Part shown: positions 44,631 to 55,685 of the stretch, one piece after another
Layout of the letters: the number at the start of each line of letters is the position of its first letter
How positions within the stretch are numbered: position 1 is the first letter of the stretch
Source of the DNA: Cubamyces lactineus
Lineage: Eukaryota > Basidiomycota > Agaricomycetes > Polyporales > Polyporaceae
Length of the DNA stretch: 64,000 nt
Direction of reading: 5' to 3'
NCBI GenBank assembly: GCA_022376465.1
Contig: JACDTU010000001.1
Span: 2,480,001-2,544,000, forward strand
Program-made: the position numbers and the translations under genes
The notes under the pieces: generated by a model
What the model was told of the DNA's origin: nothing
What the model saw: the letters and a program-made list of their open reading frames with translations, nothing else
Databases searched by the model: none

Positions 44631-46579
44631 CAGCGGCTCCGACTCGTCCAGCCGCGAATACTCGGAAGCCGCGGAAAGACATCCGCGACTCTGCCATTCT
44701 TACGAGAGCCTGCCTCAAATCCGACGTCTCGTTCTGCGATATCACCGTCTGCAACCCTGGGAGAAACGTCCGCCTGCGTGTCCGATTCCTCAGTAGTCTG
44801 GTAGAGGTCGATCTCTAGAACATGTACCGCGGGATCGGAAGGTGACCGTGACAAGCTGAGGTAGAGAACACGGCCTACAGCCGAGTCGATGACGGAAAGT
44901 AGGGTGTATTTCGCCTCCAGTGAGCGAGAGGAGTTTGGGACAAGGGCCGTCGCGTCCAAAGTCAAAGACTCTCCGAGGCGCGTCTGACGCACGACAACGT
45001 GGTCTATTGACATCGGTGCGAGACGGTGTCGTCTTGTGGTTACCTCGACGATGATGCATCTTGATGAGTCTTCCCGGGCAGGAGGATTGGCGGGAGATAC
45101 CGTGAAGCATTGGACGTCGACGAAGCGACGGGCGCGATGGCCACGCTCATACAAGTCATCAACGAGCTCGCGCCGCGACGCCTCGTAGTGCACATCGTAC
45201 CCCTGCGCCTTGAGTCGTGCGCGACTTGATTCATGCAGGCTGAGAGGAGGGCGTTCTCCCGCCGCAGGTGATCCGGATTGAGGTACGGCCCAGGGCGACC
45301 GCAGAGGTCTACGCAAGATATGGACGTCTTGCAGCCGGACGGCATCGAGATACAGGACGGGATCATAGCTCCATGTACGATCACACTGGCCGAGCGTCGT
45401 CTCCACAGCCCTGACGAAGTACTCGTTTCCTGTCAGCAGTGCGCCCGGATCAGACGCGGGGTTTAACGTGAGGACGTTCAGTCGTCCTTGTGCGTCCTCG
45501 CACGGAAGGATCGCGACGTGTGAGAAGCGCGCAGCGACGCCGAAGACTTCGTAGAGCGCGCTCGTGGGCGGGAAGGATGCGATTTGGTGTGGGATGAGAG
45601 GCACGCGGACGGATAGTTTAGCAGAGCTGAGCATTGTGGACGTCGAGCCCATAGACAGCGCGTCGGGTGCAAGCCTCAAGCGTGCGGCGAGGTCGCGAAT
45701 GGGGATGGACTTGACGTCACCTGAGCGCGCGAAGCAGCACGGGGAGGGCGCGAAGAGGCAGTCTGGATGCTCATGTCCGAGGTGGTAGTGCCACGCGAAG
45801 ATGCTGTAGTCCTGGGTAGCACGGAAGACCTCTTCCTGCAATCGAGCGAACGTGCGCGAGCTAGGCTCTGGACCCAAGGAAGCCGACTTCACCCCGAATA
45901 GACCTAGCAGTGAGGGCACCAAGTCCTCTCCCCGTGCTGACCGCCTTTTGGACGCCCACCACATGCGCCGGGCAACGCTGGCGTCGTGAACAGACTGCTC
46001 TCCCTTGAGAATCGTCTGGTCTACCCCGGCCACCTCTTCCAATACCCTCGCCAGTGTGTTCTTCGTACCGAGTACCGACCAGTCTCTCGCGAGGAATACG
46101 ACGTTCCGAGGAGCAATAAGCGCTGGAAGGGTCCGTATGTCCTCGTGCCACTTGCTCCTGCGAAACTGCGAGTCCGACGTTTTGGGGACATCCTCAGGAT
46201 CGACATCGGGTAGGTACGCGTAGCATACTTGCGCGGAGGAGTACCATTCCCACATGCAGTCGAAGGCCTCAGAGACTTCGACGTGGCTGTTCTTGTCGAC
46301 GCAGCAGCTTTCCAGCCAGACGTAGTCGTACCCTGCGCTCGAGACGACCTTGCACGCGTCGCGGATAGCAGAAGATAGATGCGGAAGTAGAGTGTGTGTG
46401 TCTTCGACAACAGTGGAAGGTAAGGACTGAAAACGGAGGATATCTTGGTAGGCGAATGCGTTTCCGGGAACCAGGAGGTCCAAGTTGGAGACGGTATCGC
46501 AGGATATAATCGCGTAAGGAACATCAGTCGGGCTATCGAACCATTCGAATGTGCCTTGGCGAGTGTGGAGCAACCTCAT
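44630..46579 (-). CDS. Divergent HET-domain protein, single exon
   Basis: Predicted 649-residue HET-domain protein, a family linked in fungi to heterokaryon incompatibility and cell death. It starts MRLLHTRQGTFEWFDSPTDV, the usual basidiomycete HET opening; an in-frame ATG at 46603 adds eight residues. The first signature block reads YAIISCDT where the tandem paralogues downstream have YAILSHTW, so His and Trp are lost. Later blocks persist: YVWLESCCVDKNS, SEAFDCMWEWYSSAQVCYAY, LPALIAPRNVVFLARDW and LLGLFGV. It has no introns, whereas HET2 and HET3 have one after residue 60. The frame is fully open, so it is diverged rather than dead. The C-terminal half is of unknown function. Confidence 0.82.
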   Translation of the reverse strand: MRLLHTRQGTFEWFDSPTDVPYAIISCDTVSNLDLLVPGNAFAYQDILRFQSLPSTVVEDTHTLLPHLSSAIRDACKVVSSAGYDYVWLESCCVDKNSHVEVSEAFDCMWEWYSSAQVCYAYLPDVDPEDVPKTSDSQFRRSKWHEDIRTLPALIAPRNVVFLARDWSVLGTKNTLARVLEEVAGVDQTILKGEQSVHDASVARRMWWASKRRSARGEDLVPSLLGLFGVKSASLGPEPSSRTFARLQEEVFRATQDYSIFAWHYHLGHEHPDCLFAPSPCCFARSGDVKSIPIRDLAARLRLAPDALSMGSTSTMLSSAKLSVRVPLIPHQIASFPPTSALYEVFGVAARFSHVAILPCEDAQGRLNVLTLNPASDPGALLTGNEYFVRAVETTLGQCDRTWSYDPVLYLDAVRLQDVHILRRPLRSPWAVPQSGSPAAGERPPLSLHESSRARLKAQGYDVHYEASRRELVDDLYERGHRARRFVDVQCFTVSPANPPAREDSSRCIIVEVTTRRHRLAPMSIDHVVVRQTRLGESLTLDATALVPNSSRSLEAKYTLLSVIDSAVGRVLYLSLSRSPSDPAVHVLEIDLYQTTEESDTQADVSPRVADGDIAERDVGFEAGSRKNGRVADVFPRLPSIRGWTSRSR

Positions 46580-47540
46580 TCTGCGATATAATATTTGAGA
46601 CACGTTTGAACTCCATACCGCCTTTGTATCTATGTTCTCTCACCTTGTACGCAGTCCGTTCGAGTCCTATGAGGGGACAGGCCAAGCCGACCAGCTCTGA
46701 ACCATGGTGAACTCGGGGGCGCATCTCCGAGGTGTTGTTATACGAGTCGGCCCCTGGGCGGAAGCACTGTGGAGCTTAGACGGACGTGCCTATTCCTGCT
46801 GAGCGCGAGTCCTCTCTCACGCGCACCGCCGACTGACCACCACGCGGAGAGGGGAGTCGCCGTCAGGCATCCCTGATGTCGTTTATAGTTTGTACTGAAC
46901 GCAGAAGTCGAAGCGCGTTGCACCGTCGACCCGAGTAGTGTGGTAGCTGAAGTCTCCTTGGCTCGTGCGGGGAACTCACGAGAACGGTCTGCTGGTGCCG
47001 TCGCGTGAGAGGGACTCTATGGGATCGACTTCGTAGGTTCAGGCGTTGATGCAGAGCGCGTCCCCCTCGCGTTGATTGGGACGTACCATCCATGCGTGAA
47101 CGTTTGGACGTTGACATTGACGCGAGCATCAGGTGGGAGGCATTGTGCTATTCAAGCGCGTTCCAGTGGTCTTTTCAGCATCGAGGCTCGCGTTGCACCA
47201 CAGCTCCTGGCGGTGCGTAGTACACCTGTTTGGGGCGATTGAAGTGACTGCTATAGTCCACGCATAAGAGGTATCTCGGGCTAACCACACTGGCGGCGAA
47301 AGCATGAGAAGATAGTAGTGCATAGCCAGTGAAGAATACTCGCCAACTTTGATGCATCAGTCGCATATTGTCATGTTATCGTAGGGGGGCGTGTAGCAGG
47401 TCTATACGTCCAACGCATAGTGTGCAGTGGTACCGGTCAAGTTCCAGGTTGAGTCCAGGCACTGCAGTCTCGCGTGCCACCGTCCGGAAACACGAGCGTC
47501 GACTAGACGCCCGTGCATACCTCTTTCCACCACTATAGCC
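46580..47540. other. Divergent intergenic region
   Basis: About 960 bp between the HET gene and MIC10. Short minus-strand frames at 46863-47366 include a signal-like stretch (VFFTGYALLSSHAFAAS) and DARVNVNVQTFTHGWYVP, but I could not join them into a convincing gene. Confidence 0.4.
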
Positions 47541-48116
47541 ATGTCGTCAACACCCAAGCCCACCTCCAGCGAGAACATCATCGCTCAAAAGGTATGTACC
47601 CTTTTATGAAGCGTACATAATACAACTGCTAAATGACTTCCAGTTCGACCGCTGCTGTAGGTCAATAGTCGTTGCGTGCAAGCTCGGGATACTGACGAGT
47701 GCTTGGGTGTGAACGCGGTTGGAATCGGGTTGTGCATACACAGTGGCGGACCTCATCGTCAAGTCGTGAGTATCGCGTTTCAATCGTCTCTTTAGCATAT
47801 CTTGATTCTCATCTGTGCTCCGACGTACACAGCGGTGTGGGCTTCAGCGCGGGTGTGATCGCGTCTGTAATCCTCTTCCGCCGTGCGTATTTCCTCTTCC
47901 CCACCACCACCCTCAAGACCAGTTCTACCCACCTTGCGACACATATCATCTCACATTTCAATGCCGAATCTAGGACGGGCATGGCCTGTCGCGCTCGGCA
48001 CGGGCTTCGGTGCCGGCATGGCCTACGCAGACTGCGACCGCTCCTTCAACCCCGCGCGGATACCTGGCACGCGCATCATCCCCTACTCCGAGGCGAAGAA
48101 AGACGGCTCTTCGTGA
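47541..48116 (+). CDS. MIC10: MICOS complex subunit Mic10
   Basis: Predicted 92-residue mitochondrial inner-membrane protein that shapes cristae junctions. Five exons (47541-47591, a 13 bp microexon 47644-47656, 47744-47765, 47833-47882 and 47974-48116) splice in frame. The product is MSSTPKPTSSENIIAQKFDR, then CLADLIVKSGVGFSAGVIAS, VILFRRRAWPVALGTGFGAG and MAYADCDRSFNP. The two hydrophobic segments each carry the glycine-rich GxGFxxG-type motif diagnostic of Mic10, and the short positive loop (RRRAWP) between them is conserved. No single exon looks like a gene alone; only the spliced product shows the family. Confidence 0.92.
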
Positions 48117-48346
48117 GTCCGTACGGATGCGGTTGGAGGCGAGGAGGCGAGAGTTGCGAAAGACGGATGGTGCCCTTAGATTTTCAGTCCTTGAACTGGT
48201 CGCATGCAATGTATGTCTCGGTTCGTCTTTCCGCTCTCTCAGTCCATTCGGTGTGTGCCCTCCATGCAAACGATTTGCAAGACGCAAGGAAGGTGCGAGT
48301 GAGGTATGCTTATGATCCTACAGCCTACAGTCGTGGCGAAGACTAA

Positions 48347-48633
48347 TCACACGCCTGTCGGCCGACCTCCTGGTCCCCCTTTGCTCTCCGCAGTGCTCAA
48401 GATAGTCGCAACCTTCTCGTTCCCGTGCCTCTCCAAGTCTGTCGGGAGCCTCCTACGCGGCTCGCCGAGGATGAGGCGTTTATACAGGACAACTGTTGCC
48501 AACGCGGCTGCGTGAGTCTCCTATCGTCCACACCACGACGAATTGGGGACGTACAAGAGGTTGCGCCGATGATGGGCAGGGTGAATATGATGGCGCGCCA
48601 TCGACGCGCCTGGGGCGATAGCTTTGTGCTCAT
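48347..48633 (-). CDS. Small single-pass membrane protein (74 aa)
   Basis: Predicted 74-residue protein hidden between MIC10 and UVE1. Exons are 48555-48633 and 48347-48492, separated by a 62 bp GT-AG intron; lengths sum to 75 codons. The product begins MSTKLSPQARRWRAIIFTLP, then IIGATSFVLYKRLILGEPRR and RLPTDLERHGNEKV, ending GGRPTGV. It has a basic N-terminus, one membrane segment (about 15-31) and a basic K/R cluster behind it, as in small mitochondrial inner-membrane assembly factors. I do not know a family name. It may share a promoter region with UVE1, which is divergent and starts 246 bp away. Confidence 0.7.
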
Positions 48634-48878
48634 CGTCGACTGGGACTTGGTCGCTGCCGTGCACGACGCGCGAGGTGCGTTCGGCGCACACCGGATAGAG
48701 TTAAGCGCTCGTTTTGTGGTAGCCACGTGACGTACGCGACGCGGGTCCATGGCTCGCGTCGGTGACGTCGGTGTGCAGCCTGCATCCGCGCCCCGCCACC
48801 GACACTGTCAGCAATTCGGCTGCACGAAAAAATGAGGGGCAGACGGCGTCGCATGGGACAGAGAATAATAGGTTGCGC

Positions 48879-51357
48879 ATGAACCGTCATCTGCTCTTTT
48901 CTTCACGCTTTCCTGATAGCCTTCGTCGTCTGCTTGCCGCGCATACATTCAGAAAGCCTTCCAGCACTATCGTACAGAGCAGCTCAGTCGCAACAATGGC
49001 GAAGAGGAAAAGAAACGCAGCGCCAAAGCCGAGCACACCCGAGCCGGTAGTGACTGGGCCGGCATTGGTGAACAGCCCAGAAGAGGCGCGCGAGTTGTTG
49101 CGCAGGGTGTCCGCACGCAAGAAGCGCAAGGTCGTCTACACCGAAGAGCAGTTAGGAGAGGATGAACTTGACGCAACAGGACAAACACAAGAGGACACCG
49201 GGTTCGAGAGCCCGCTTACCGAGCTCGACGACGAACCACCGGTGGCGGAGGCTCCAAAAAAGAAGAGGACGCGTCGCAAGAAGAACACAGAGCCAGTCGT
49301 CTATGATATCCCGCCAGTGGAAACGAAGACGACGTCCTTCAAAGGTGTGCACTTCTATAATCGCGAATCGTGGGTCGAATGTCGCAAACGGTTTGAGTTA
49401 GGACGGCTTGGCTACGCGTGCCTAAACACGGTGCTCCGTGCGATGAAGCCGGAACCTGTCTTCTGCTCGCGAACACTCCGCATCGATACTATCCTGAAAC
49501 CAGAGTTCGGCATGGATTACTGCAAGGAACTGGGCCGGCGTAACGCGGAGGACCTGGCGAGGCTCATCGAGGTATGTGGTTAGCGTTCCTTTGGGTGCTG
49601 TCACACTCAGCCTCGAGCGGCATATACAGTGGAATGAGCAGAACCATATTCGGTTCCTGCGAGTTTCATCGGAGATGTTCCCATTCGCCTCGCATGACAA
49701 GTATGGGTATACGCTAGAGTACGCGGAGAAAGAGCTGAAGGTAGGCGCTCTTCCCTACGCGCATCCACCCTTTGACTGAGCTCACAATCGCCCTGAAAGG
49801 CAGCTGGAGATCTAGCGAAGAAATATGGGCACAGACTTACGACGCATCCAGGCCAGGTATGTACCACTCCACGAGAAAAAGTGTACGGCCTGAACGCCGC
49901 TACCCGCTTTAGTTCACACAACTAGGATCGCCGAGAGATGTCGTGGTAGATGCTGCGATACGAGATCTTGAATGTGAGTAGAAATAGTTGCGACTGGCTG
50001 CCTCACATGCTCACGATCCCGCTCCTGTTCAGACCATTGTTCTATGTTTCGCTACATGGGGCTCGACCAAGATAGCGTTATGATCATCCACATGGGTGTA
50101 TGTTCATATATGCTGTCTGCTTGGATCGCAAGCTGACTGTACGTCCAGGGCATGTTTGGAGACAAGCAAGCGACCATTGAACGTTTCAAAGAGGTCTACC
50201 GAACACGTCTTACTGACGAAATGCGCGCGCGACTAGTCCTTGAGAACGACGAGGTATATATATGCTAAGGACAAGTATTTCCGACGTCGCTGACGAGATT
50301 CCTTCAGATGTGCTATAACGCAGACGATCTTCTGCCCGTGTGCGAGGAGCTCTACATCCCAATCGTGGTGCGTGTTCGTAGCCTCAGCCTGACCGTCACT
50401 TGACCGCTGAAATTGTAGTATCTCAGTTCGATTATCATCATAATTGGATATTCGTATGTAGTATCATGAACACACATCATGCTCCTGGCAAGCTCACCTC
50501 GGTGTATTCATAGCCCTCGGAAATTCCAATATCAAAACTTATTGAACGTATCAACGCTATCTGGCATCGGAAGGGCATCAAACCGAAGCAACATCTATCC
50601 TCGCCCTGTCCAGGGGCGGAGACGGTGATGGAGAAACGCAAGCACGCCGACCGATGCTACGAGCTTCCACCCGAGCTGCCAGATGATATGGACCTCATGA
50701 TCGAGGTGCGTCCCGTGTAACAGTAAGCCTTGTGTCAGAGGCTGAACTCGTGTACAGGCAAAGGACAAGGAGCAAGCCGTGTTCCATCTGTACAGGATCT
50801 ATGATCTCCATCCGGTCATACACGAGAACCTCCGTCCGGAGAAGCCTGCGAAGCCCTTCCCGCGCATGGTCAAAGAGGAGGCGGCAGCCGCGGGGACGGA
50901 CTCCCCGTCTACTCGGCGGGCGCGTAAGCGAACAAAGCTAGAGGAAGCCCCAGGTGGGTCACCATTGCCATTTACCTACCAATACATCGAGTCTCATTTC
51001 GGACTACGTATGCTTGATTGGGACACGTTGCTTACTGATCACTACGTAGACACGTTGGAGGTACTCGAGACTGGAGTCGCCGAGGAACCAAAAGACGTCG
51101 AGGATACCGCAGATCTTGATGAAGTCGTAGGGACGGAAGACGCTAATGCTGGAACATCAACGAAGCCCATCAAGAATCCACGCAAGAAGGCTCCCAAGCG
51201 CAAGCGGGTGAAGCTTGAAGTGGAGGAGAGCGAAAGCGTAGATGTCGAGGACCTCGCGGTCGTGCTACCGGTCGTCGCTGCAGCTGCAGAGGAAGTCGCT
51301 ACGGCGGCGGCTGCGAAACCGAAGCGAGCGCGGAAGAAGAAAGGTGCGTTCACCTAG
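48879..51357 (+). CDS. UVE1: UV damage endonuclease UVDE/Uve1
   Basis: Predicted UV-damage endonuclease that nicks 5' to cyclobutane dimers, 6-4 photoproducts and other lesions, starting light-independent excision repair. Ten exons end in frame at TAG 51357: first exon to 49571, then 49630-49740, 49800-49856, 49913-49973, 50033-50097, 50149-50253, 50308-50367, 50427-50453, 50514-50705 and 50758-51357. The TIM-barrel core reads RLGYACLNTVLRAMKPEPVF, HIRFLRVSSEMFPFASH, KKYGHRLTTHPGQ, SVMIIHMGGMFGDK, ENDE, EELYIPIV and FDYHHNW, including the metal-binding His and Glu. The tail is lysine-rich. The ATG at 48879 gives 656 residues with a presequence-like N-terminus (MNRHLLFSSRFPDSLRRLL); the ATG at 48996 gives 617 residues starting MAKRKRN. 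Confidence 0.92.
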
Positions 51358-51667
51358 TTCTTCACGCTATCTTATGCTTCATGCTCATCGTGCTCTTGAC
51401 ACAGCTGCAGCTGCAGCCATCGATAGTTGAAGATTGAAGACACCATCACCAGAGACCGGGAGATTGTACGGGTGGGATCTCGATCGCTTGGATGTTTGCT
51501 ATAGCATGCATTACGGATAATGGGAGAGTATATGATACACAATGATGATAATAACGAAGATCTCGTACAACAGCCAACAGCACGCGCGAGCGAGTCCCAC
51601 GCAGTAGCTCTCATCAGCGCACTTCCAAACATCCAACGTAGAACAAGACAGACTCAGACCAAGGGCC
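51358..51667. other. Convergent 3' intergenic region
   Basis: 310 bp between the convergent UVE1 and SPT5 genes. It holds both 3' UTRs and nothing else I can support. Confidence 0.5.
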
Positions 51668-54600
51668 TCATCGTCGGTTGCCGACCTCGTCGATGTCGTG
51701 TATACGTATTAGCCTGTCCGGGGAGGTGTCGATCACATGGAACGTGTCCATCGTAGTGACGACCATCGAGTTGTTGGACTCGACGGCCTCCACGCGCGCC
51801 TCCACGCCCTTCTGGGCGCCGTCGAGGATAACGACGGTCTCCTCGCGGTTCTCGGGGTGGACTGGCCGCAGGTACTGGACGGGGACGGGGAGGATCGGCT
51901 GGAGCGGGTCGACGGGGTTGAAGAAGCGCACGCGTGCGACGGACTCGAACGACTCGTTGTGCGTGTCGAACACGGAGAGCACCACGCCCTGCTTGCCCTC
52001 GAAGTCGCCGCCGTGCCAGCCGCCGCCAAACGTGCCGCGGACCTCGACGACCAGGCCGCGCTTTTGGGAGAAATCGGGCTCGAGCAGCCATTTCGAGGGC
52101 GCCTCTGTACATTGAGGAGAGGGGAGAAAGGACAGATCCGGGGCGAGGGACAAAATGGGCGCATGAGAACCGGCTCAATCGGCGGAGGAGTACGAGGACG
52201 AGGACGAGGGCGACTCACCGTATTGCGACTCTTGGCTTCCGTAGGCGCCGGCCATGACGCCTGGTGTTTGCGGATACGCACCTCCAGCAGGCGTTTGGTA
52301 CTCAAACGGTGTTTGCATCGAGAAGGGCGCGGGTGTGGGCGCAGCTCCTGGCGTGAATGCCGCGAATGGCGTAGGCGCAGCATCCCAGTTGACACCACGC
52401 CCGGGTGTCGCTCCGCCCCATGTTGAGGACCCACCGCCGTTGGCGTATGGGTTGGGTGTCCGTGCCGACGTGTTCCACGCCGGAGTCTTCCCTCCTTGAT
52501 TGTAGGGGTTCGGAGTGCGTGCTGTCGCGTCCCATGCCGGGGTCTTGCCGTGATCCACGTACGGGTTTGGTGTCTTTGAAGATGCTGTCCAGGCGGGTGT
52601 GCGGCTGTCGTTGTAGGGGTTGGGTGTCCGACCGGTTTGGCCCCAAGCTGGTGTTCGTCCGCCCTGGTTGTAAGGATTCGGCGTTTGATTGCCGAACCCA
52701 CCACTCCTTGGGGGGCCCATTGAGGTGAACGACTTCTCGAGGGGCTCCAAGCTTCCGTCAGGACTACAAACGAACAGTCAGTATCAGCCTCACAATAAAG
52801 GGGCGGGATGTACTTACTTTCTCCGACGCAGCTTCTCCTTGTCGATCGTGATGACCTTGTTCCCGGTCAATAGCTCGACGCGAGCGTGTGGCCCATTTGT
52901 ATCTTTGATAGTACCAACGTAGCCCTTACTTGGACCCTTGATGACCATGACAGACACCCCAATGAGCCTGTCTCGAGGTCCACGACCGATGTTGCCCGAG
53001 CCGACCATTCCACCGGCGCCGCCGCTCAAAGCCGGGTTCATCTTTGAGAGGTCAGTGTTGCCAAGCTTCATGATGTTACCCTTCGGAGCTAATGAAGCGA
53101 GCGAGCGCGCTCGAGTGACGAAGACACCGCCGTTCTCGGCATAGTCCCGGTTGTGGAGGAATGCGAAGAAAGACTGATGTGTGTGCAACACCCGGCCTTT
53201 CCTACCCTGTAGCGACGTTAGCGTGTTGTAGACATGTACAACTGCATCGATAACATACCTCCCCGTCGACCTCCTTGACGTTGTCACCAATCCTGAGCTC
53301 GTGCCCTTCAGAATCAGTCGCGATCGCTCGATTTGAATCGCGGCGCATAGTGATCTGATGAGGCTGCACCAGCCGGACCTGGCCGTTTTGGTCGAGTACA
53401 CGGAACGAGTCGCGTTCGGTCTTGAAGATGACGCCGACAGTTTGTTGACTGAGCAAACATGAGCTGACGAGGGCGATAGAAGGACAATGGTGACTTACTC
53501 TATCTGTACCAAATCGTGCAACTCGTAGTTACCCACGATATTGGTACCAGTGCCAACCTCCGCTGCCTCACGCAAATCTTTCGAGAAGACAGACACCTGA
53601 TCAGACTGGGTTAGCAATAAAGACAGCCTTGTCATGAGGAACAAGCACTTGCCTCCTGCATCGTCATGTCCGACAAGAACGTGACAACGTTGTCGATAAC
53701 GGACACGACTAGGCCAGTCTCATCTGCGTTCTTACCCGTCATCACCTTGACGTGGTCTCCGGGCTTGAAGCGCTTCCGCACACTGCGTGCAGGAATCTGG
53801 ATCCTCTGACCATCGAACTCCACGCCCACAGGCTCCATCGTGACGACGTCGCCTTCAATACTGTGGACTGTACCATGGACACCGGACTGCTCGCCCTCGA
53901 AAACCTCGACGTGGTCTCCAGGCTGGAGGACCGAGATGGCAGCCTTACGAGAGGCTTCCGCGATGATAGACAAATCTACGTTCGTTTCGTTCTCAGTGCC
54001 ATCCTGGCCCCGCGTGAACCTGGTGATCTCGTCCAGAGTCGGGTTGACGTCGTCGAGCTGTAGCGCCGTGAGGCGGAAGTCTTTCTCTATGAAACCGTCT
54101 TTGTATGTGTCGTTCTGGAACACGTAGACTTGGTTTCGTTTCGATACAGACTTCCGGCCGTACACCTTGACCACCTCCTCGTAGTTGAAGAAGCGCTGTG
54201 GTGGCCGCATGTTGAACGAGGAAAGGCCGGCGCCCGCTTTCTTGCGTTTTCGACCATCCAGTCCAACGTCGTCCTTGGGGTTGAGGTCGATACGGGGGAT
54301 GAACTTGAGACCGACTTCCTCCCCATTCTCGGTGACATCCATAACCTGCGCCAAATCACCCTGGTATTTGCCACGCTTGATGCGCACCCAGCTACCCGGC
54401 GTGACAGTGAGTTCTTGCTGCTTGATCTGGAGAAGGCTCGCCATTTCTTCGATAGGGACGAGGTTGATGCCCCGGCTAGGGAACACGCCAACGAGGCCAT
54501 TGATTGCCTCGCTGACCTGCTTCGCGCTACGGGCTTCGACATAGATCATACCAGGTAGAGAGTCGCGTTGGAAAGCGGACAGGATATTGAGTGGACGATT

Positions 54601-55400
54601 GGAGAATTCGAGATCAATAGCTTTCCTCATCAGACTGAAGACGATGTCCCGCTCTTTCCCGGGCTACAAGAGGGACGGTGTGTTAGGAGTTCGACGTGCA
54701 TCCTTCAACAGACTATTGTGATACGACGCACCCTGACTCGAACTTGCCACAAATTCGCGTCATGTACTGAGGGCATGAGCAGCCGTTGGGGTACATCGCT
54801 CATGTCCCCAGTATAGCGTACCGCAGTCCGTCTGTAGCGTTGGCTGATGTCCTCTGCGACTTGCTCTAAATCACGGTCGTCCATTTCTCGTACACGCCGG
54901 TCGTAGCGAGCATGGTCTGCCGCTCTTCGGACCATGTCATAGTCATCTTCGCCCTCCAGACCGGTGTCCGCGATGAACTCGTCTGGAATGGTGTATCAGT
55001 ACTGAGGATGAACGCTATGAGTGGCTGTTACAAACCTCGCGCGTATTCATCCTCATCCTCCTCTTCATCCTCGTCTTCGTCTACCTCGGCTTCGACATCG
55101 AGGAAACGGTTGACAGCAGGACGTTTGTGCCGATGCTAATAGCACAGTTTAGACCGGCACTATAAGCCGAATACATGATGGACACACCTTAGCACGTTTC
55201 TTCCCGCGTTGATCACCTTCGTCCTCGTCCTCATCCTCATCTTCGTCCTCTTCATCCTCCTCCTCCTCGTCATCTTCCTCCTCATCCTCGGCTTCGTGGC
55301 GTCTTGAGTGCTTCTTCTTAGGACGTTCTTCGTCTAAGTCTTCGTGTTCCTCAGCGACTTCCTCATTGTCCATAAAAGCTTCATCTTCGACGTCAGACAT
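51668..55400 (-). CDS. SPT5: Transcription elongation factor Spt5 (DSIF large subunit)
   Basis: Nuclear RNA polymerase II elongation factor, partner of Spt4. The protein starts MSDVEDEAFMDNEEVAEEHE at 55400 and has an acidic N-terminus with long Asp/Glu runs. The NGN domain follows (SLPGMIYVEARSAKQVSEAI, NGLVGVFPSRGINLVP), then several KOW domains (TPGSWVRIKRGKYQGDLAQV, VLQPGDHVEVFEGEQSGVHG, RFKPGDHVKVMTGKN). The C-terminal region (about 52240-52700) is built of repeats around TPNPY and TPAW, and a last KOW-like domain follows (KRGLVVEVRGTFGGGWHGGD). It ends RLIRIHDIDEVGNRR. Several short introns interrupt it. Repeats of TPAW type are the substrate of Cdk9/Bur1 kinases in other fungi. Confidence 0.95.
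52450..52700 (-). repeat. Spt5 C-terminal repeat array (TPNPY...TPAW units)
   Basis: Four clear tandem units of 18-19 residues, each TPNPY-x(3-4)-[RK]-TPAW-x(4)-[KR], then a decayed fifth (TPNPYANGGGSSTWGG). The TPAW core resembles the fission yeast nonapeptide repeat. The doubled TPNPY half gives a longer unit than in yeasts. Confidence 0.85.
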
Positions 55401-55685
55401 GATGGGAAGGAGACAAGGGAAGTGCACAAGTGGTGGTCAGGTAACAAGAAGCCTGCCTTCAGCTCTGTGAGATGCTGCACCTCGACGCTGCCACAGATTC
55501 GAACGGAGCCACAAACCTGCGGCTAATTAAATCAATCTCCGACAGATTGGATTTACCCATGGGCCGCGCGGAACCACAACACCTTTTCGGCGATCGAATC
55601 CGCCAGTCATCCTATCTCTGCGTCTACCTCACGAACGAATCGCAAACTTGTACTTGAACTTGTACTTGGCACGACTTTCTCTACT

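Noticed and set aside
46863..47366. Minus-strand frames with a signal-peptide-like segment and a NVQTFTHGWYVP stretch, perhaps a secreted protein.
   Set aside because: I could not find splice sites joining them into one open product, so no gene is called.
51733..52704. Long alternative frame over the SPT5 C-terminal exons.
   Set aside because: The Arg/Pro/Thr-rich composition is that of a frame-shifted shadow of the SPT5 repeats.
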